Positions 8,190 through 17,024 of a stretch of 64,000 nucleotides of DNA are shown here, in pieces (within the stretch, counting starts at the first letter, position 1; each line of letters opens with the position of its first letter). The stretch comes from Robiginitomaculum sp. (GTDB lineage Bacteria; Pseudomonadota; Alphaproteobacteria; Caulobacterales; Maricaulaceae): the NCBI GenBank assembly GCA_021776615.1, contig JAJFFO010000012.1, positions 1-64,000 of the forward strand, given 5' to 3'. The position numbers and the translations under genes were made by a program. The notes under the pieces were generated by a model that was not told where the DNA came from, did no database searches, and saw only the letters and a list, made by a program, of their open reading frames with translations.

Positions 8190-8852
8190 ATGGAATTTTT
8201 TCTCGACACCGCCAATGTGGACGAGATTCGCGCCTTAATCCCCACCGGCCTGGTGGACGGCGTTACCACTAACCCGTCTTTGATTGCCAAATCCGGTCGC
8301 GACATGGTTGAGAATATAAGCGAGATTTGCGCCCTGACCAATGGCCCGGTCAGCGCCGAAGTCACCGCTATGGACGCGCAAGGCATGATCAAGGAAGGCG
8401 AATTTTTGCGCACCATCGCCCCCAATATTTGCATAAAAGTGCCGCTGACCATGGACGGCCTGAGAGCCACTTACGAGCTGACCGGCAACGGCCACCCGGT
8501 CAATGTGACCTTGTGTTTTAGCGCCAATCAAGCACTGTTGGCAGCCAAAGCCGGGGCCACTTATATATCGCCCTTTATTGGCCGCATTGACGATACCGGG
8601 GCCGACGGAATGGAATTGATCAGCGAAATTCGCGCCATTTATGACAATTTTCCCGAACTGAACACCAAAATTCTGGCGGCCAGTATTCGCACGGTTTTGC
8701 ATGTGAAGGATTCGGCGCTTATGGGCGCTGATGTGGCCACCATTCCGGCCAATATTTTAAGTGCATTGGCGAAACACCCGCTTACCGATAAAGGTCTGGC
8801 CGCGTTTATGGCCGATTGGGAAAGCACCGGCCAAAGCATTTTACCCCAATAG
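8190..8852 (+). CDS. tal: Transaldolase, small fructose-6-phosphate aldolase-like type
   Basis: The 220-residue length is that of the short TalC/MipB/FSA subfamily, a homo-oligomeric TIM barrel. The hallmark [10 protein letters not shown] is at residues 23-32, and the Schiff-base lysine is Lys83 in CIKVPLT. It probably serves the non-oxidative pentose phosphate pathway as a transaldolase. Fructose-6-phosphate aldolase activity is the alternative and cannot be separated by eye. A GAGGGCAATTGCC leader precedes the ATG. The DUF484 gene begins nine bases after the stop, so the three genes tal-DUF484-xerC probably form one unit. Confidence 0.93.
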   Translation: MEFFLDTANVDEIRALIPTGLVDGVTTNPSLIAKSGRDMVENISEICALTNGPVSAEVTAMDAQGMIKEGEFLRTIAPNICIKVPLTMDGLRATYELTGNGHPVNVTLCFSANQALLAAKAGATYISPFIGRIDDTGADGMELISEIRAIYDNFPELNTKILAASIRTVLHVKDSALMGADVATIPANILSALAKHPLTDKGLAAFMADWESTGQSILPQ

Positions 8853-8861
8853 GAAACCGGC

Positions 8862-9425
8862 ATGACTAAGGAAACCGGCGCTTCCATCATTGACTTCGAC
8901 ACCGCTGCCAAATTGCGGCTGGAGGGCAAGGTGCGGCGGTTGACCATGGAACGTGATGCGCTGGCGCAAACCATGCGCGACAACCATGTGGCCATGGCAC
9001 AAATTCACAGCGCCATATTGAAGCTGGTTGATGCGCGCGATCTGAGCGTGCTGGACCAGCGCCTTGGCACGCTGGCGCAGCAATCGCTGGGTGCGGACGT
9101 GCTGCGCATCCATATTGAAAGTCTGGACATACCGCGCGACAGCAAAGCGATTTTCACCGCGCCCCCTGGCTTTGTGGCGCGCATTTTGGAAGATCATAAT
9201 GAACGCCTCGGCCCGTGCACCGTCAATGCCGCCGCGCTTTATGGCGATGCGGCGGGCAGCATGGCGTCGGAAGCGCTGTTTCGGATAAATGTGCATGGCC
9301 ATGAGGGGGTTTTGGCCCTGGCAAGTGCCAACCGGCTGACCTTCAAGGTCGACCATGGTACGGATATGGCATCATTTTTCACGCGCATCATTGAACGGCT
9401 GGTGGCCGCATGGGCACCGCGCTAA
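8862..9425 (+). CDS. DUF484 family protein
   Basis: The 187-residue protein begins with a helical segment carrying LEGKVRRLTMERDALAQT (likely coiled coil) and continues into a GAF-like domain of the DUF484 family. Its function is unknown. The family is commonly encoded just upstream of xerC, as here, where the last 16 bases overlap the xerC start. The arrangement suggests translational coupling and a possible link to chromosome dimer resolution, which is inference only. Confidence 0.9.
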   Translation: MTKETGASIIDFDTAAKLRLEGKVRRLTMERDALAQTMRDNHVAMAQIHSAILKLVDARDLSVLDQRLGTLAQQSLGADVLRIHIESLDIPRDSKAIFTAPPGFVARILEDHNERLGPCTVNAAALYGDAAGSMASEALFRINVHGHEGVLALASANRLTFKVDHGTDMASFFTRIIERLVAAWAPR

Positions 9426-10372
9426 CCATTGCCGCCCACGAGGCACTTGGCCTGTTTATCAACTATTTACGCGCCGAAAGACGCCTAAGCCCCCATACGC
9501 TGGCCGCCTATGAACGCGATTTGGAAGCATTTTTTGTACATATTTGCACTCATAAGGGCAGTGCCACCACTTTGGGGCTGCTGGTCGGTTTAAAAGCGCA
9601 GGATTTTCGCAGCTATCTGGCCGCGCGGCGGCGCAGCACCCCGCCACTTTCTTCGCGTTCTTTAGCGCGGGCATTATCCTCCATTCGCAGCTTTTACCGC
9701 TATATGGAACGCCGATGGCAGCTAAAGAATGACGAACTTTCACTGATTGAGGGTCCCAAACTTGGCCGTGCGGCGCCGCGACCTTTGTCACCACAAGCCG
9801 CCAAAGAGGTGTTGGAAATTAGCGCCGTGCAAAATGCCAATGCGCCGTGGATTGCGGCCCGCAATTGCGCCTTGCTAACCTTGCTGTATGGCGCTGGCCT
9901 TCGCATTTCCGAAGCCCTTAGCCTGACCGGGGCGGATTTGCCTATAAGCGAAGTTTTACGCATTACCGGCAAAGGCAATAAAACCCGCATAGTGCCGATA
10001 CTGCCCGTGGCCCGCGACGCCATTAGTGCCTATGTGCATGCCTGCCCCTGGCCTACAGTCCGACACCAGCCGATATTTCGCGGTGTGCGCGGCGGGGCCA
10101 TGGGGGCCCGGGCCGCGCAAAAACTGATGCAAAATTTGCGCGGCCAACTTGGCTTGCCCGACACGGCCACGCCCCATGCCTTGCGCCATTCTTTCGCCAC
10201 CCATTTATTAGCCGGCGGTGGTGATTTACGCGCTTTGCAAGAACTTCTGGGCCATGAAAGCCTGTCCTCCACGCAAATATATGCTGATGTTGATGCGCAA
10301 TCGCTTTTGCGCATTTTTGACCAGGCACACCCTAAGGGCCAAGCTCATTTTAAGGATAAAAAAACCAAATAG
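9410..10372 (+). CDS. xerC: Tyrosine recombinase XerC
   Basis: The 320-residue protein is a site-specific tyrosine recombinase that acts with XerD at dif to resolve chromosome dimers. The SAM-like N-terminal domain covers about residues 10-105. The catalytic set is complete: Arg165 (GAGLRISEAL), Lys188 (GKGNKTR), His256 and Arg259 (PHALRHSF), His282 (LGHESLSSTQ) and Tyr291 (IYADVD). The DUF484 neighbour favours XerC over XerD or a phage integrase. No attachment site or mobile cargo is next to it. Confidence 0.93.
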   Translation: MGTALTIAAHEALGLFINYLRAERRLSPHTLAAYERDLEAFFVHICTHKGSATTLGLLVGLKAQDFRSYLAARRRSTPPLSSRSLARALSSIRSFYRYMERRWQLKNDELSLIEGPKLGRAAPRPLSPQAAKEVLEISAVQNANAPWIAARNCALLTLLYGAGLRISEALSLTGADLPISEVLRITGKGNKTRIVPILPVARDAISAYVHACPWPTVRHQPIFRGVRGGAMGARAAQKLMQNLRGQLGLPDTATPHALRHSFATHLLAGGGDLRALQELLGHESLSSTQIYADVDAQSLLRIFDQAHPKGQAHFKDKKTK

Positions 10373-10484
10373 AGGAAAAACCTCTGTATAGAGAGAATTT
10401 CCATGTGTGAAATAAACTGATAAGCGATTTATTCATCTTAAAAAACTATGCTAGGTTGTATATGGGGGCCGCAAAGGAAAGCGT

Positions 10485-11240
10485 ATGGACGCACATAAGG
10501 CAGATGTTGGGCTAGAGCCGTATTTGCCGTTTTTTGCCACGATTCTCAACGCACCTAACGAGCAAGAGCTGGTCGCCTGTTTTGATAAAGTCATCAAAAT
10601 GATGGGCATGGAGCTGTTTTGTTTATTCGAGGTGGCGTCGGTCGAGACCCATTGGGAACGACAATTGGTCATGGGCACTTTCCCCAATGATTATTTGGAT
10701 GCCTTTTGGAAAGAACGTCAAACTTTTGATTCCTCGCTCATTCGCTACACAAAACTGAACGGGCATCCGTTCACGGTTACCGATGTTCTATCTGATTATG
10801 ACCTGCTTACGCCAAAGGAACGTGCCTCTCTGGATAAGGCGGCGAAGGCGGGCATTACTGACGGCATGGTGTTCCCGCTAAAAGGACGATATGACCGCAT
10901 TGCCGGCATTGCCCTGACCGGCAACCCGAATAATTTAACCCCGGCGGCGCGTTGGTTGCTGTCTTGCCTAAGTGTCGGGTTTTATGAGCGGGCCTGCATT
11001 ATTGACGGCAATAGCAATCTTGAATTTCGCCACAACACCACGGGTTCCTTGACCGAACGCGAGCGCGAATGCCTGACCTGGATTGCCAAAGGCAAGACCA
11101 ATTGGGAAGTTGCCAAAGTATTAGGCATTTCAACGCGAACGGTGAAATACCATATAGAGAATGCGAAAATAAAACTGGGTACACCAAGTCGATTGGAAGC
11201 TGTTATTATCGCCCAAAGAAATGTGGATATCTTTTTATAA
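10485..11240 (+). CDS. LuxR-type regulator with autoinducer-binding domain (solo)
   Basis: The 251-residue protein has an autoinducer-binding-like domain at about residues 25-170 and a C-terminal LuxR helix-turn-helix at about 188-245 (LTERERECLTWIAKGKTNWE, then VAKVLGISTRTVKYHI). No acyl-homoserine-lactone synthase lies in the window, so it is a solo. The ligand pocket keeps the Asp of FDSSL, but the segment usually holding a conserved Trp reads HPFTVTD. It may therefore bind a different ligand or none. Upstream, AATAAA (10411-10416) and TTTATT (10428-10433) form a weak dyad. The short unknown gene at 11425 follows. Confidence 0.9.
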   Translation: MDAHKADVGLEPYLPFFATILNAPNEQELVACFDKVIKMMGMELFCLFEVASVETHWERQLVMGTFPNDYLDAFWKERQTFDSSLIRYTKLNGHPFTVTDVLSDYDLLTPKERASLDKAAKAGITDGMVFPLKGRYDRIAGIALTGNPNNLTPAARWLLSCLSVGFYERACIIDGNSNLEFRHNTTGSLTERERECLTWIAKGKTNWEVAKVLGISTRTVKYHIENAKIKLGTPSRLEAVIIAQRNVDIFL

Positions 11241-11424
11241 TTCAAAATAAAAATAAAAAATCTGCGATATAAACCCAGCTAAAAATTCTCAGTAAAATTA
11301 TAAATTCTTTTGATGCCCAAAGGTACAGGTGATCTTTTTCACCCTCTTCTTACAATCGAATCATTGGTGTGTTTTTGATTCGTTGAGGAATTGGACGGCC
11401 TCAAGAAATGCGAATCGACTGGGG

Positions 11425-11661
11425 ATGGTCATCGTGACAAAAGACGCAAATGCGGATCAGACTCGACCTGATTTTGCGACCGAAGCGTCGACCTCGGACA
11501 CGCAATTACGCCACCACATTAAAGCACATTTACGGTGGTGCGCTTTTTTAGGCGGTTCGGTGGATGAGGAAAGCATGAATGATCTGTCGCGCACACTGCA
11601 CCACACGGCCATGACTATGTTGGAATACGCACAACTGGCCGAAGACCGGTGCAAGGACTGA
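11425..11661 (+). CDS. Small protein of unknown function
   Basis: This 78-residue frame lies between the LuxR solo and radC. The start is uncertain: ATG at 11425, or GTG at 11434, which has GGGGA at better spacing. The sequence is hydrophilic with a helical second half (LRHHIKAHLRWCAFLGG and LSRTLHHTAMTMLEYAQLAE). It has no signal peptide and I recognise no family. It runs tail to tail into radC with a two-base gap. It could be a small partner of the LuxR regulator, but that rests only on position. Confidence 0.5.
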   Translation: MVIVTKDANADQTRPDFATEASTSDTQLRHHIKAHLRWCAFLGGSVDEESMNDLSRTLHHTAMTMLEYAQLAEDRCKD

Positions 11662-11663
11662 CC

Positions 11664-12356
11664 CTACATTAACCCCAGCGCCTTGAGGCTGGTGATTTGC
11701 TCACGGCCGACAATAATGTGGTCGTGCACGGTTATGTTAAGAGCCTGGGCGGCAATCATCACCTCTTTGGTCATTTCAATATCGCCTTTGGAGGGCGTCG
11801 GGTCGCCGCTTGGGTGGTTATGCACCAAAATAACCGCCGACGCGCCAAGCTCCAACGCCCGGCGCAAAACCTCGCGCGGATAGACAGAGGTGTGACTGAC
11901 GGTACCTTTGCTTTGCACCTCGTCGGCCATCAGGCGGTTTTTACGGTCCAGAAAAAATACCCGAAATTGCTCGCGCGTTTCTTGCGCCAACGCCACGCGA
12001 CAATAATCCAATATGGCGCTCCAGCTGGAGATCACCGGTCGGTTCATCACCCCTTGGCGCAACATGCGCAAAGAAGCCGCGTGGAAGATTTTTAGCTCCA
12101 AAGCCGAGGCGGCACTCATGCCCGGCATTTCCGCCAAGCGTTCCGGCGGTGCCCCCATGACCTCGGCAAGCCCGCCAAAATTTTCGATCAGGGATTTGGC
12201 CAAAGCCTTAACGTCACGGCGCGGAATAATGCGAAACAGCAGTAATTCCAAAAGCTCATAATCGGCCAGCGCATCCGAGCCACTGTGCGCAAAGCGTTCG
12301 CGCAGACGTTGTCTATGGCCATAATAATGCGGCTTTGGTTTTTCCGTGTCGCTCAT
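11664..12356 (-). CDS. radC: RadC family JAB-domain protein
   Basis: The 230-residue protein has a helix-hairpin-helix-like N-terminal part ([20 protein letters not shown]) and a C-terminal RadC/JAB metalloprotease-like domain with [14 protein letters not shown], the metal-binding His-x-His...Asp set. Despite its name, the role of RadC in DNA repair is not established. It is the last gene of a minus-strand operon, 15 bases after map. Its chromosomal housekeeping context argues against the plasmid-borne variants. Confidence 0.95.
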   Translation of the reverse strand: MSDTEKPKPHYYGHRQRLRERFAHSGSDALADYELLELLLFRIIPRRDVKALAKSLIENFGGLAEVMGAPPERLAEMPGMSAASALELKIFHAASLRMLRQGVMNRPVISSWSAILDYCRVALAQETREQFRVFFLDRKNRLMADEVQSKGTVSHTSVYPREVLRRALELGASAVILVHNHPSGDPTPSKGDIEMTKEVMIAAQALNITVHDHIIVGREQITSLKALGLM

Positions 12357-12371
12357 TTAACCTTATGCGCC

Positions 12372-13208
12372 TTAGGCATTAGCGCCAGATTGCGCCGGAT
12401 TATCTATGCCGGCAGGCGATTTAGTGAATATCTCTGCGCCATTCGCGGTCACCCCGATGGAATGTTCAAACTGGGCTGATAAGGAGCGATCACGGGTAAC
12501 CGCAGTCCACCCGTCCGACAGAATTTTCACCGCCGGTTTGCCCAAGTTCAGCATCGGCTCAATGGTGAAAAACATGCCTTCCTTTAGCTCCAACCCAGTG
12601 CCTTTTTGCCCATAATGCAGCACATTTGGCGCATCATGAAAGACCCGGCCCAAACCATGGCCACAAAAATCGCGCACCACGCCACAGCGTTCGCTTTCTG
12701 CATAGGATTGAATAACGTGGCCAATATCACCAAGCTGCGCGCCCGGCCGCACCACCGCTATACCGCGGCGCAAGGCTTCATAGGTTATGTCGATAAGCCG
12801 TTGCGCGCGGCGATTAATCTGCCCAATGGCAAACATGCGGCTGGTATCGCCATGCCAACCATCGACAATCAGCGTTACGTCAATATTGATAATATCGCCG
12901 TTTTTGAGCGCCTTTTCGCTTGGTATACCGTGGCACACCACATGGTTGGCCGAAATACACAGGGTTTTCGGATAGCCACGATAATAAAGACAGGCCGGGG
13001 TCGCGCCATTATCTAAAATAAACTCACGCGCCAATTTGTCGAGATCGTCAGTTACCGCGCCAATTTTTACATGTTCCGTCAGCATATCCAAACAGGCACC
13101 GGCCAAATGGCCCGCTTTGCGCATCCCCTCAAAATCTTCCGGCGTGTGCAGCTTAATCATATTCGTGCGCCCGGCGGGGGCTTCGGCGGCATCAGTAAAT
13201 GTCATCAT
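12372..13208 (-). CDS. map: Methionine aminopeptidase, type I
   Basis: The enzyme removes the N-terminal methionine from new proteins. The pita-bread fold and metal ligands are visible: two aspartates in NIDVTLIVDGWHGDTSRMF, His in FCGHGLGRVFH, Glu in FTIEPML and Glu in the FEHSIGVT segment. At 278 residues it has a 16-residue lead before MIKLHTPEDFEGMR, so a start at Met17 is possible. The first base of its ATG overlaps the stop of the thioesterase gene, indicating coupling in the operon ppk2-thioesterase-map-radC. Confidence 0.97.
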   Translation of the reverse strand: MMTFTDAAEAPAGRTNMIKLHTPEDFEGMRKAGHLAGACLDMLTEHVKIGAVTDDLDKLAREFILDNGATPACLYYRGYPKTLCISANHVVCHGIPSEKALKNGDIINIDVTLIVDGWHGDTSRMFAIGQINRRAQRLIDITYEALRRGIAVVRPGAQLGDIGHVIQSYAESERCGVVRDFCGHGLGRVFHDAPNVLHYGQKGTGLELKEGMFFTIEPMLNLGKPAVKILSDGWTAVTRDRSLSAQFEHSIGVTANGAEIFTKSPAGIDNPAQSGANA

Positions 13209-13690
13209 TATATCTTCGCTTCTTGTTCGAGAACGTCTCTAATCTGGTCTTTAACCACGTAATGTGCAACCAGTTCCGCACTCATGCGCGCAGGTTTCCC
13301 GCTATCGAGATTAAAACAAACCAGCTTCCAGTTTGAACGAAAGACGGTTTTTCCATTATCAACACGGCGGATTTGATAGCGGCGCTCGGCCCGCAAGCGC
13401 CCGTCCGACGCGGTAATCCACACCGCCACGTCAAGTTTATCGCCATCATAGCAAGAGGCCAAATAATCGGTTTCGGCGCGCACCACCGCCATGCCGCGCC
13501 GCGCTGCCGCGCAGGTCTGCTTATCAAAGCCATAACTGTCCCAATGCGCCCATGCGGCCTCGTCGAGCCATTGATTATACACCGCATTATTTACATGACC
13601 GAAGCTATCAATATGCTCTGGCCGCGCTTCTACGCGAAAAACAAAGGGGACGGGTAAATCCCAACCTTCATCGGTGCTGGCCACATTCAT
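13208..13690 (-). CDS. Acyl-CoA thioesterase, 4HBT hot-dog family
   Basis: The 160-residue protein has the hot-dog fold signature of YbgC/FadM-type thioesterases, HIDSFGHVNNAVYNQWLDEA at about residues 25-44, where the first Asp is the usual catalytic residue. It should hydrolyse acyl-CoA in the cytoplasm; the chain-length preference is unknown. Its ATG overlaps the TGA stop of ppk2 (ATGA) and its stop overlaps the map start, so it is the middle of a tightly coupled operon. Confidence 0.9.
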   Translation of the reverse strand: MNVASTDEGWDLPVPFVFRVEARPEHIDSFGHVNNAVYNQWLDEAAWAHWDSYGFDKQTCAAARRGMAVVRAETDYLASCYDGDKLDVAVWITASDGRLRAERRYQIRRVDNGKTVFRSNWKLVCFNLDSGKPARMSAELVAHYVVKDQIRDVLEQEAKI

Positions 13691-14478
13691 GGGGCCAAGA
13701 ACCCGGCACCCGCAACACCATCAGCAAAGCCGCGCACAATATCGCGGTCCACATTCTGCTTACCGGCGCTTTCCAACAAATCAGGGGCAAGCTGGTGCAA
13801 AATATCGCGCATGATATTGAGCCGCGCGGTGCGTTTTTCTTCGGCGCGTACCACCCGCCACGGACCATCCTTATGGTCGGTGTTTTGCAACATGGCGTCG
13901 CGCGCCGCGCTATAGGCTTCCCAGCGCGATTGCGCGTAAGCGTCCAGCGGGCTGAGTTTCCAGGTTTTCAAAGGATCATTCTTGCGCGCATCAAGGCGGG
14001 CTTTTTGTTCACTCTTGGTGATATCCAGCCAATATTTTAATAACACAATGCCGTCTTCCACCAGCATTTGTTCAAATTTCGGGGCGGCGTGCAGGAAGGT
14101 CTTATTTTGCGCCGGCGTACAAAATTCCATCACCGGCTCAACACCGGCGCGATTATACCAGGAGCGATTAAACAGCACCATCTCGCCGCGTGCCGGCAGA
14201 TGCGGCACATAGCGTTGAAAATACCATGAGGCGCGATCGCGATCATTAGGTTTGGGCAATGCCACAGCACGGACCTCGCGCGGCGGTAAATTCTCGGTAA
14301 TGCGCTTAATCGTGCCATCCTTGCCCGCTGCATCACGACCCTCAAACACCAGACACACGCGCAATTCGCGCTCTACCGCCCGGCGTTGCAAATGCCCAAA
14401 GGCAATTTGCAACTCTCTTAAATCGCGCTCATAGGCCTTGCGCGAAGGGCGGTCAGTATGGCGATTTTTTTTACTCAA
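13687..14478 (-). CDS. ppk2: Polyphosphate kinase 2
   Basis: PPK2 transfers phosphate between polyphosphate and nucleoside diphosphates or monophosphates. The P-loop FEGRDAAGKDGTIKRI and the Walker B/lid region FNRSWYNRAGVEPVM are present, followed by the family-typical KYWLDITKSEQKARLDAR. I choose the TTG at 14478, because GAGGAG lies six bases upstream, giving 264 residues. A longer frame to 14580 lacks a ribosome site and its lead does not resemble the family. It is the first gene of the operon ppk2-thioesterase-map-radC. The subclass (ADP or AMP use) is not assigned. Confidence 0.93.
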   Translation of the reverse strand: MSKKNRHTDRPSRKAYERDLRELQIAFGHLQRRAVERELRVCLVFEGRDAAGKDGTIKRITENLPPREVRAVALPKPNDRDRASWYFQRYVPHLPARGEMVLFNRSWYNRAGVEPVMEFCTPAQNKTFLHAAPKFEQMLVEDGIVLLKYWLDITKSEQKARLDARKNDPLKTWKLSPLDAYAQSRWEAYSAARDAMLQNTDHKDGPWRVVRAEEKRTARLNIMRDILHQLAPDLLESAGKQNVDRDIVRGFADGVAGAGFLAP

Positions 14479-14715
14479 AATATTCTCCTCTTTGCCCGGG
14501 CGCGGCATTATTTGCTGCGAAGCGATGATCGCGTGTTGCCAATCGGACACGTTGCCAGAATAACCCACGAACCCGACCAATATACGATCTTAATCATTAG
14601 TGGAATGGCGCAAATATGTATAGGAAGCGCCAATCTGCCGGCAACTGAATTGAGCTGACCGCCATTTTCGTAAAACACCAATAACCAAACCCTGTCACGA
14701 AAGAGAATTGCTGTA

Positions 14716-16947
14716 ATGAAACTCCTGAAGAAAAGCTATCTATTGTGTGCCGCCTCCAGCGCCCTCGCCGGTGCTGCCAACATCGCACAGGCCCAAACCA
14801 ACAGTTTTTTTGAAGATGAAATCATCATCACCGCCACCAAAAAGGCCAATGGCGTCAGCGTGCAGGAGGCCCCCATGGCGGTTACGGCTTTTGGGTCAGA
14901 ACAATTGGACGCCTTGCATGTCAAGGATTTGGAAAGCCTTAGCTATTCGGTTCCCAATGTTTCGCTGGATGATATCGGTACCTGGCGCGGCGCAGCGAAT
15001 TTCTCCATTCGCGGCCTTGGCATTAACAGCTCCATTCCGTCGATCGACCCCACCGTCGGCGTGTTTGCCGATGGTCTGTATCTGGGGATAACCTCCGGCG
15101 TAGTATTGGATATTTTCGATCTGGAAAGCATTGAGATTTTGCGTGGCCCCCAAGGCTTGTTATTTGGCCGCAATGTCACCGGCGGCGCCGTATTATTGCA
15201 CACCAAAAAGCCGGGCGATCAATTTGAGGCCTCGGTAAAAACTGCCATCGAAACCGGCCTGCGCGGCACCGGGGGAAATCATTATCTTATGGGTGCCGTT
15301 AGCGGGCCGCTGGTCGCGGATCGTTTATCGGTACGGGTATCTGGCTATTACAATAAGGATGATGGCTATTTCAAAAACTATGAGGGTGGTCCGGTTTTTG
15401 GACAGCCCGATAAATTTAGTAATTTTGGCGAGGCCGAAACGATTATGGTCCGCCCGACCATTGTGTTCACGCCAAATGACGATGTCGAATTTGTGCTGCG
15501 CTATGAGCATGGCGATAGCGAGGGCGATGGACCGGCGGCACAAAAACACGCCAATGGCCGGGGGCCTGTGGTTGCCGGGTTTCCAGGCTTTGATCGCAAC
15601 AGCTTTGATTTTTCCATCAATGAGGACGGTTTTTACGATAATCATTGGGATCAGCTCACCCTTGAGAGCAATTGGGGTATTGCCTTTGGCAATGGCACGA
15701 TTACCAATATTTTCGGGTTTCGCGACTTTACCAACAACACCCGCGCGGACATTGACGCCAGCCCGCGCGAAGTGTTCAGCTCTGACACCACCACCACCCA
15801 GCAACAATGGAGCAATGAATTGCGCTATGCGGGGCGGTTTGATGATCGCTTTGATCTGACCGCCGGGCTTTATTATTTTACTCAGGATGTCGGCTATCAG
15901 GAATCGCGCAATATTTTCGACGGCTTCCTAACTTTCTTTGGCGGCGGCCTGCAACGCCAAAACACTTATGGCGCGTTTGCGCAGGGCGATTATGACCTGA
16001 CTGACACCGTCACTCTCAGCCTTGGTGGCCGCTACACCTATGAAAGCAAGCGCGTCAATATTGCCACCGTGACCCTGAACACCTCACCATGCAATGTGAT
16101 TGACCAAACCTGCCCTTTTGATTTTCAGGACAGGGATTCCTGGTCCAATTTTTCGCCAAAACTGGGCCTGACTTACGCGCCCGATGATACGCTCAATGTC
16201 TATGGCCACTGGACCCGCGGATTTCGCTCCGGCGGCTATAATTTACGCAGCGCCTCTGCGCTGGTCGCCCCCGGCCCAGTCGAGGAAGAAAGAATTGATG
16301 CTTTTGAAATTGGTCTCAAAGCCCAACCCAATGGCAAAATTCGGCTTAATTCTGCGGTTTTTTTCAACGCCATTGATAATTTGCAGCGCGAAATAAATCT
16401 GGCCGACCCTAGAGCCGGTGTGGTGCAGATTATTCGCAATACCGCCGACGCCAGCATTTGGGGTTTTGAAACCGAAGCACAGATTGCGATGAATGACGCC
16501 CTGACCTTGCTTGGCTCCGTTGGTTATACTAATGGCGATTATGACAATGTGGTGTTTGATCTAAATGGCGATTTTGTCGTTGATGCTGCCGACGCGGCTT
16601 TGGATATTCCGCGCCTCGCGCCGTGGACCTATAGCGTCGGGTTTTTATACACCGGCGAATGGCAAGGCGTTGGCAGCTGGAATTTGCAATCCAGTTTTAG
16701 CCACCGCGACGCTTCCGCCTATACGGATAATAATCTTGGGGTTTTGAACAGTGCCAATATGGTAGATTTCAGCCTCAGCCTGACCACCGAGCGCCAACTC
16801 ACCATCGCGCTTTACGGCAAAAACCTGCTCAACGAAGTGACCCATGGCGGCGACACGCAATTGCCGGCCTCGCTTGGCGGCGGCACCTTCGCCCCCTTGA
16901 ACAAAGGCCGTATTATTGGTTTGGAATTGAAAATGGACTTCAATTAG
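14716..16947 (+). CDS. TonB-dependent outer membrane receptor
   Basis: The 743-residue protein has a signal peptide (cut after AQA near residue 27), a plug domain at about 35-150 (VQEAPMAVTAFGSEQLDAL, then the LRGPQGLLFGRNVTGGAV segment) and a 22-strand barrel. It ends in GLELKMDFN, one residue past the usual terminal aromatic. Such receptors import iron chelates, vitamins or carbohydrates using TonB energy. Plug wording such as the GTLFGRNxTGGA-like stretch is typical of the large subfamily found in sphingomonads and relatives. The substrate cannot be told, and no transporter or regulator neighbours it. Confidence 0.95.
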   Translation: MKLLKKSYLLCAASSALAGAANIAQAQTNSFFEDEIIITATKKANGVSVQEAPMAVTAFGSEQLDALHVKDLESLSYSVPNVSLDDIGTWRGAANFSIRGLGINSSIPSIDPTVGVFADGLYLGITSGVVLDIFDLESIEILRGPQGLLFGRNVTGGAVLLHTKKPGDQFEASVKTAIETGLRGTGGNHYLMGAVSGPLVADRLSVRVSGYYNKDDGYFKNYEGGPVFGQPDKFSNFGEAETIMVRPTIVFTPNDDVEFVLRYEHGDSEGDGPAAQKHANGRGPVVAGFPGFDRNSFDFSINEDGFYDNHWDQLTLESNWGIAFGNGTITNIFGFRDFTNNTRADIDASPREVFSSDTTTTQQQWSNELRYAGRFDDRFDLTAGLYYFTQDVGYQESRNIFDGFLTFFGGGLQRQNTYGAFAQGDYDLTDTVTLSLGGRYTYESKRVNIATVTLNTSPCNVIDQTCPFDFQDRDSWSNFSPKLGLTYAPDDTLNVYGHWTRGFRSGGYNLRSASALVAPGPVEEERIDAFEIGLKAQPNGKIRLNSAVFFNAIDNLQREINLADPRAGVVQIIRNTADASIWGFETEAQIAMNDALTLLGSVGYTNGDYDNVVFDLNGDFVVDAADAALDIPRLAPWTYSVGFLYTGEWQGVGSWNLQSSFSHRDASAYTDNNLGVLNSANMVDFSLSLTTERQLTIALYGKNLLNEVTHGGDTQLPASLGGGTFAPLNKGRIIGLELKMDFN

Positions 16948-16977
16948 GGCCGCCCCCAAAGTCCAGCCTCATAAACC

Positions 16978-17008
16978 AAAGGCGCCGCGATATGCTCGCG
17001 GCGCCTTT
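16978..17008. terminator. Bidirectional intrinsic terminator between receptor and aceA
   Basis: AAAGGCGCCGCG (16978-16989) and CGCGGCGCCTTT (16997-17008) make a perfect 12-bp stem with a seven-base loop. The stem is flanked by A and T on both sides. It lies 30 bases after the receptor stop and 16 bases after the aceA stop on the other strand, so it can serve both convergent genes. Confidence 0.9.
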
Positions 17009-17024
17009 CTTCCTTAGAGGGTAT

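Noticed and set aside
9410-10372. XerC-like gene as a phage or island integrase
   Set aside because: DUF484 neighbour, full chromosomal gene order and no attachment site or cargo point to housekeeping XerC.
11664-12356. RadC as a mobile-element gene
   Set aside because: It is the last gene of a housekeeping operon with map.
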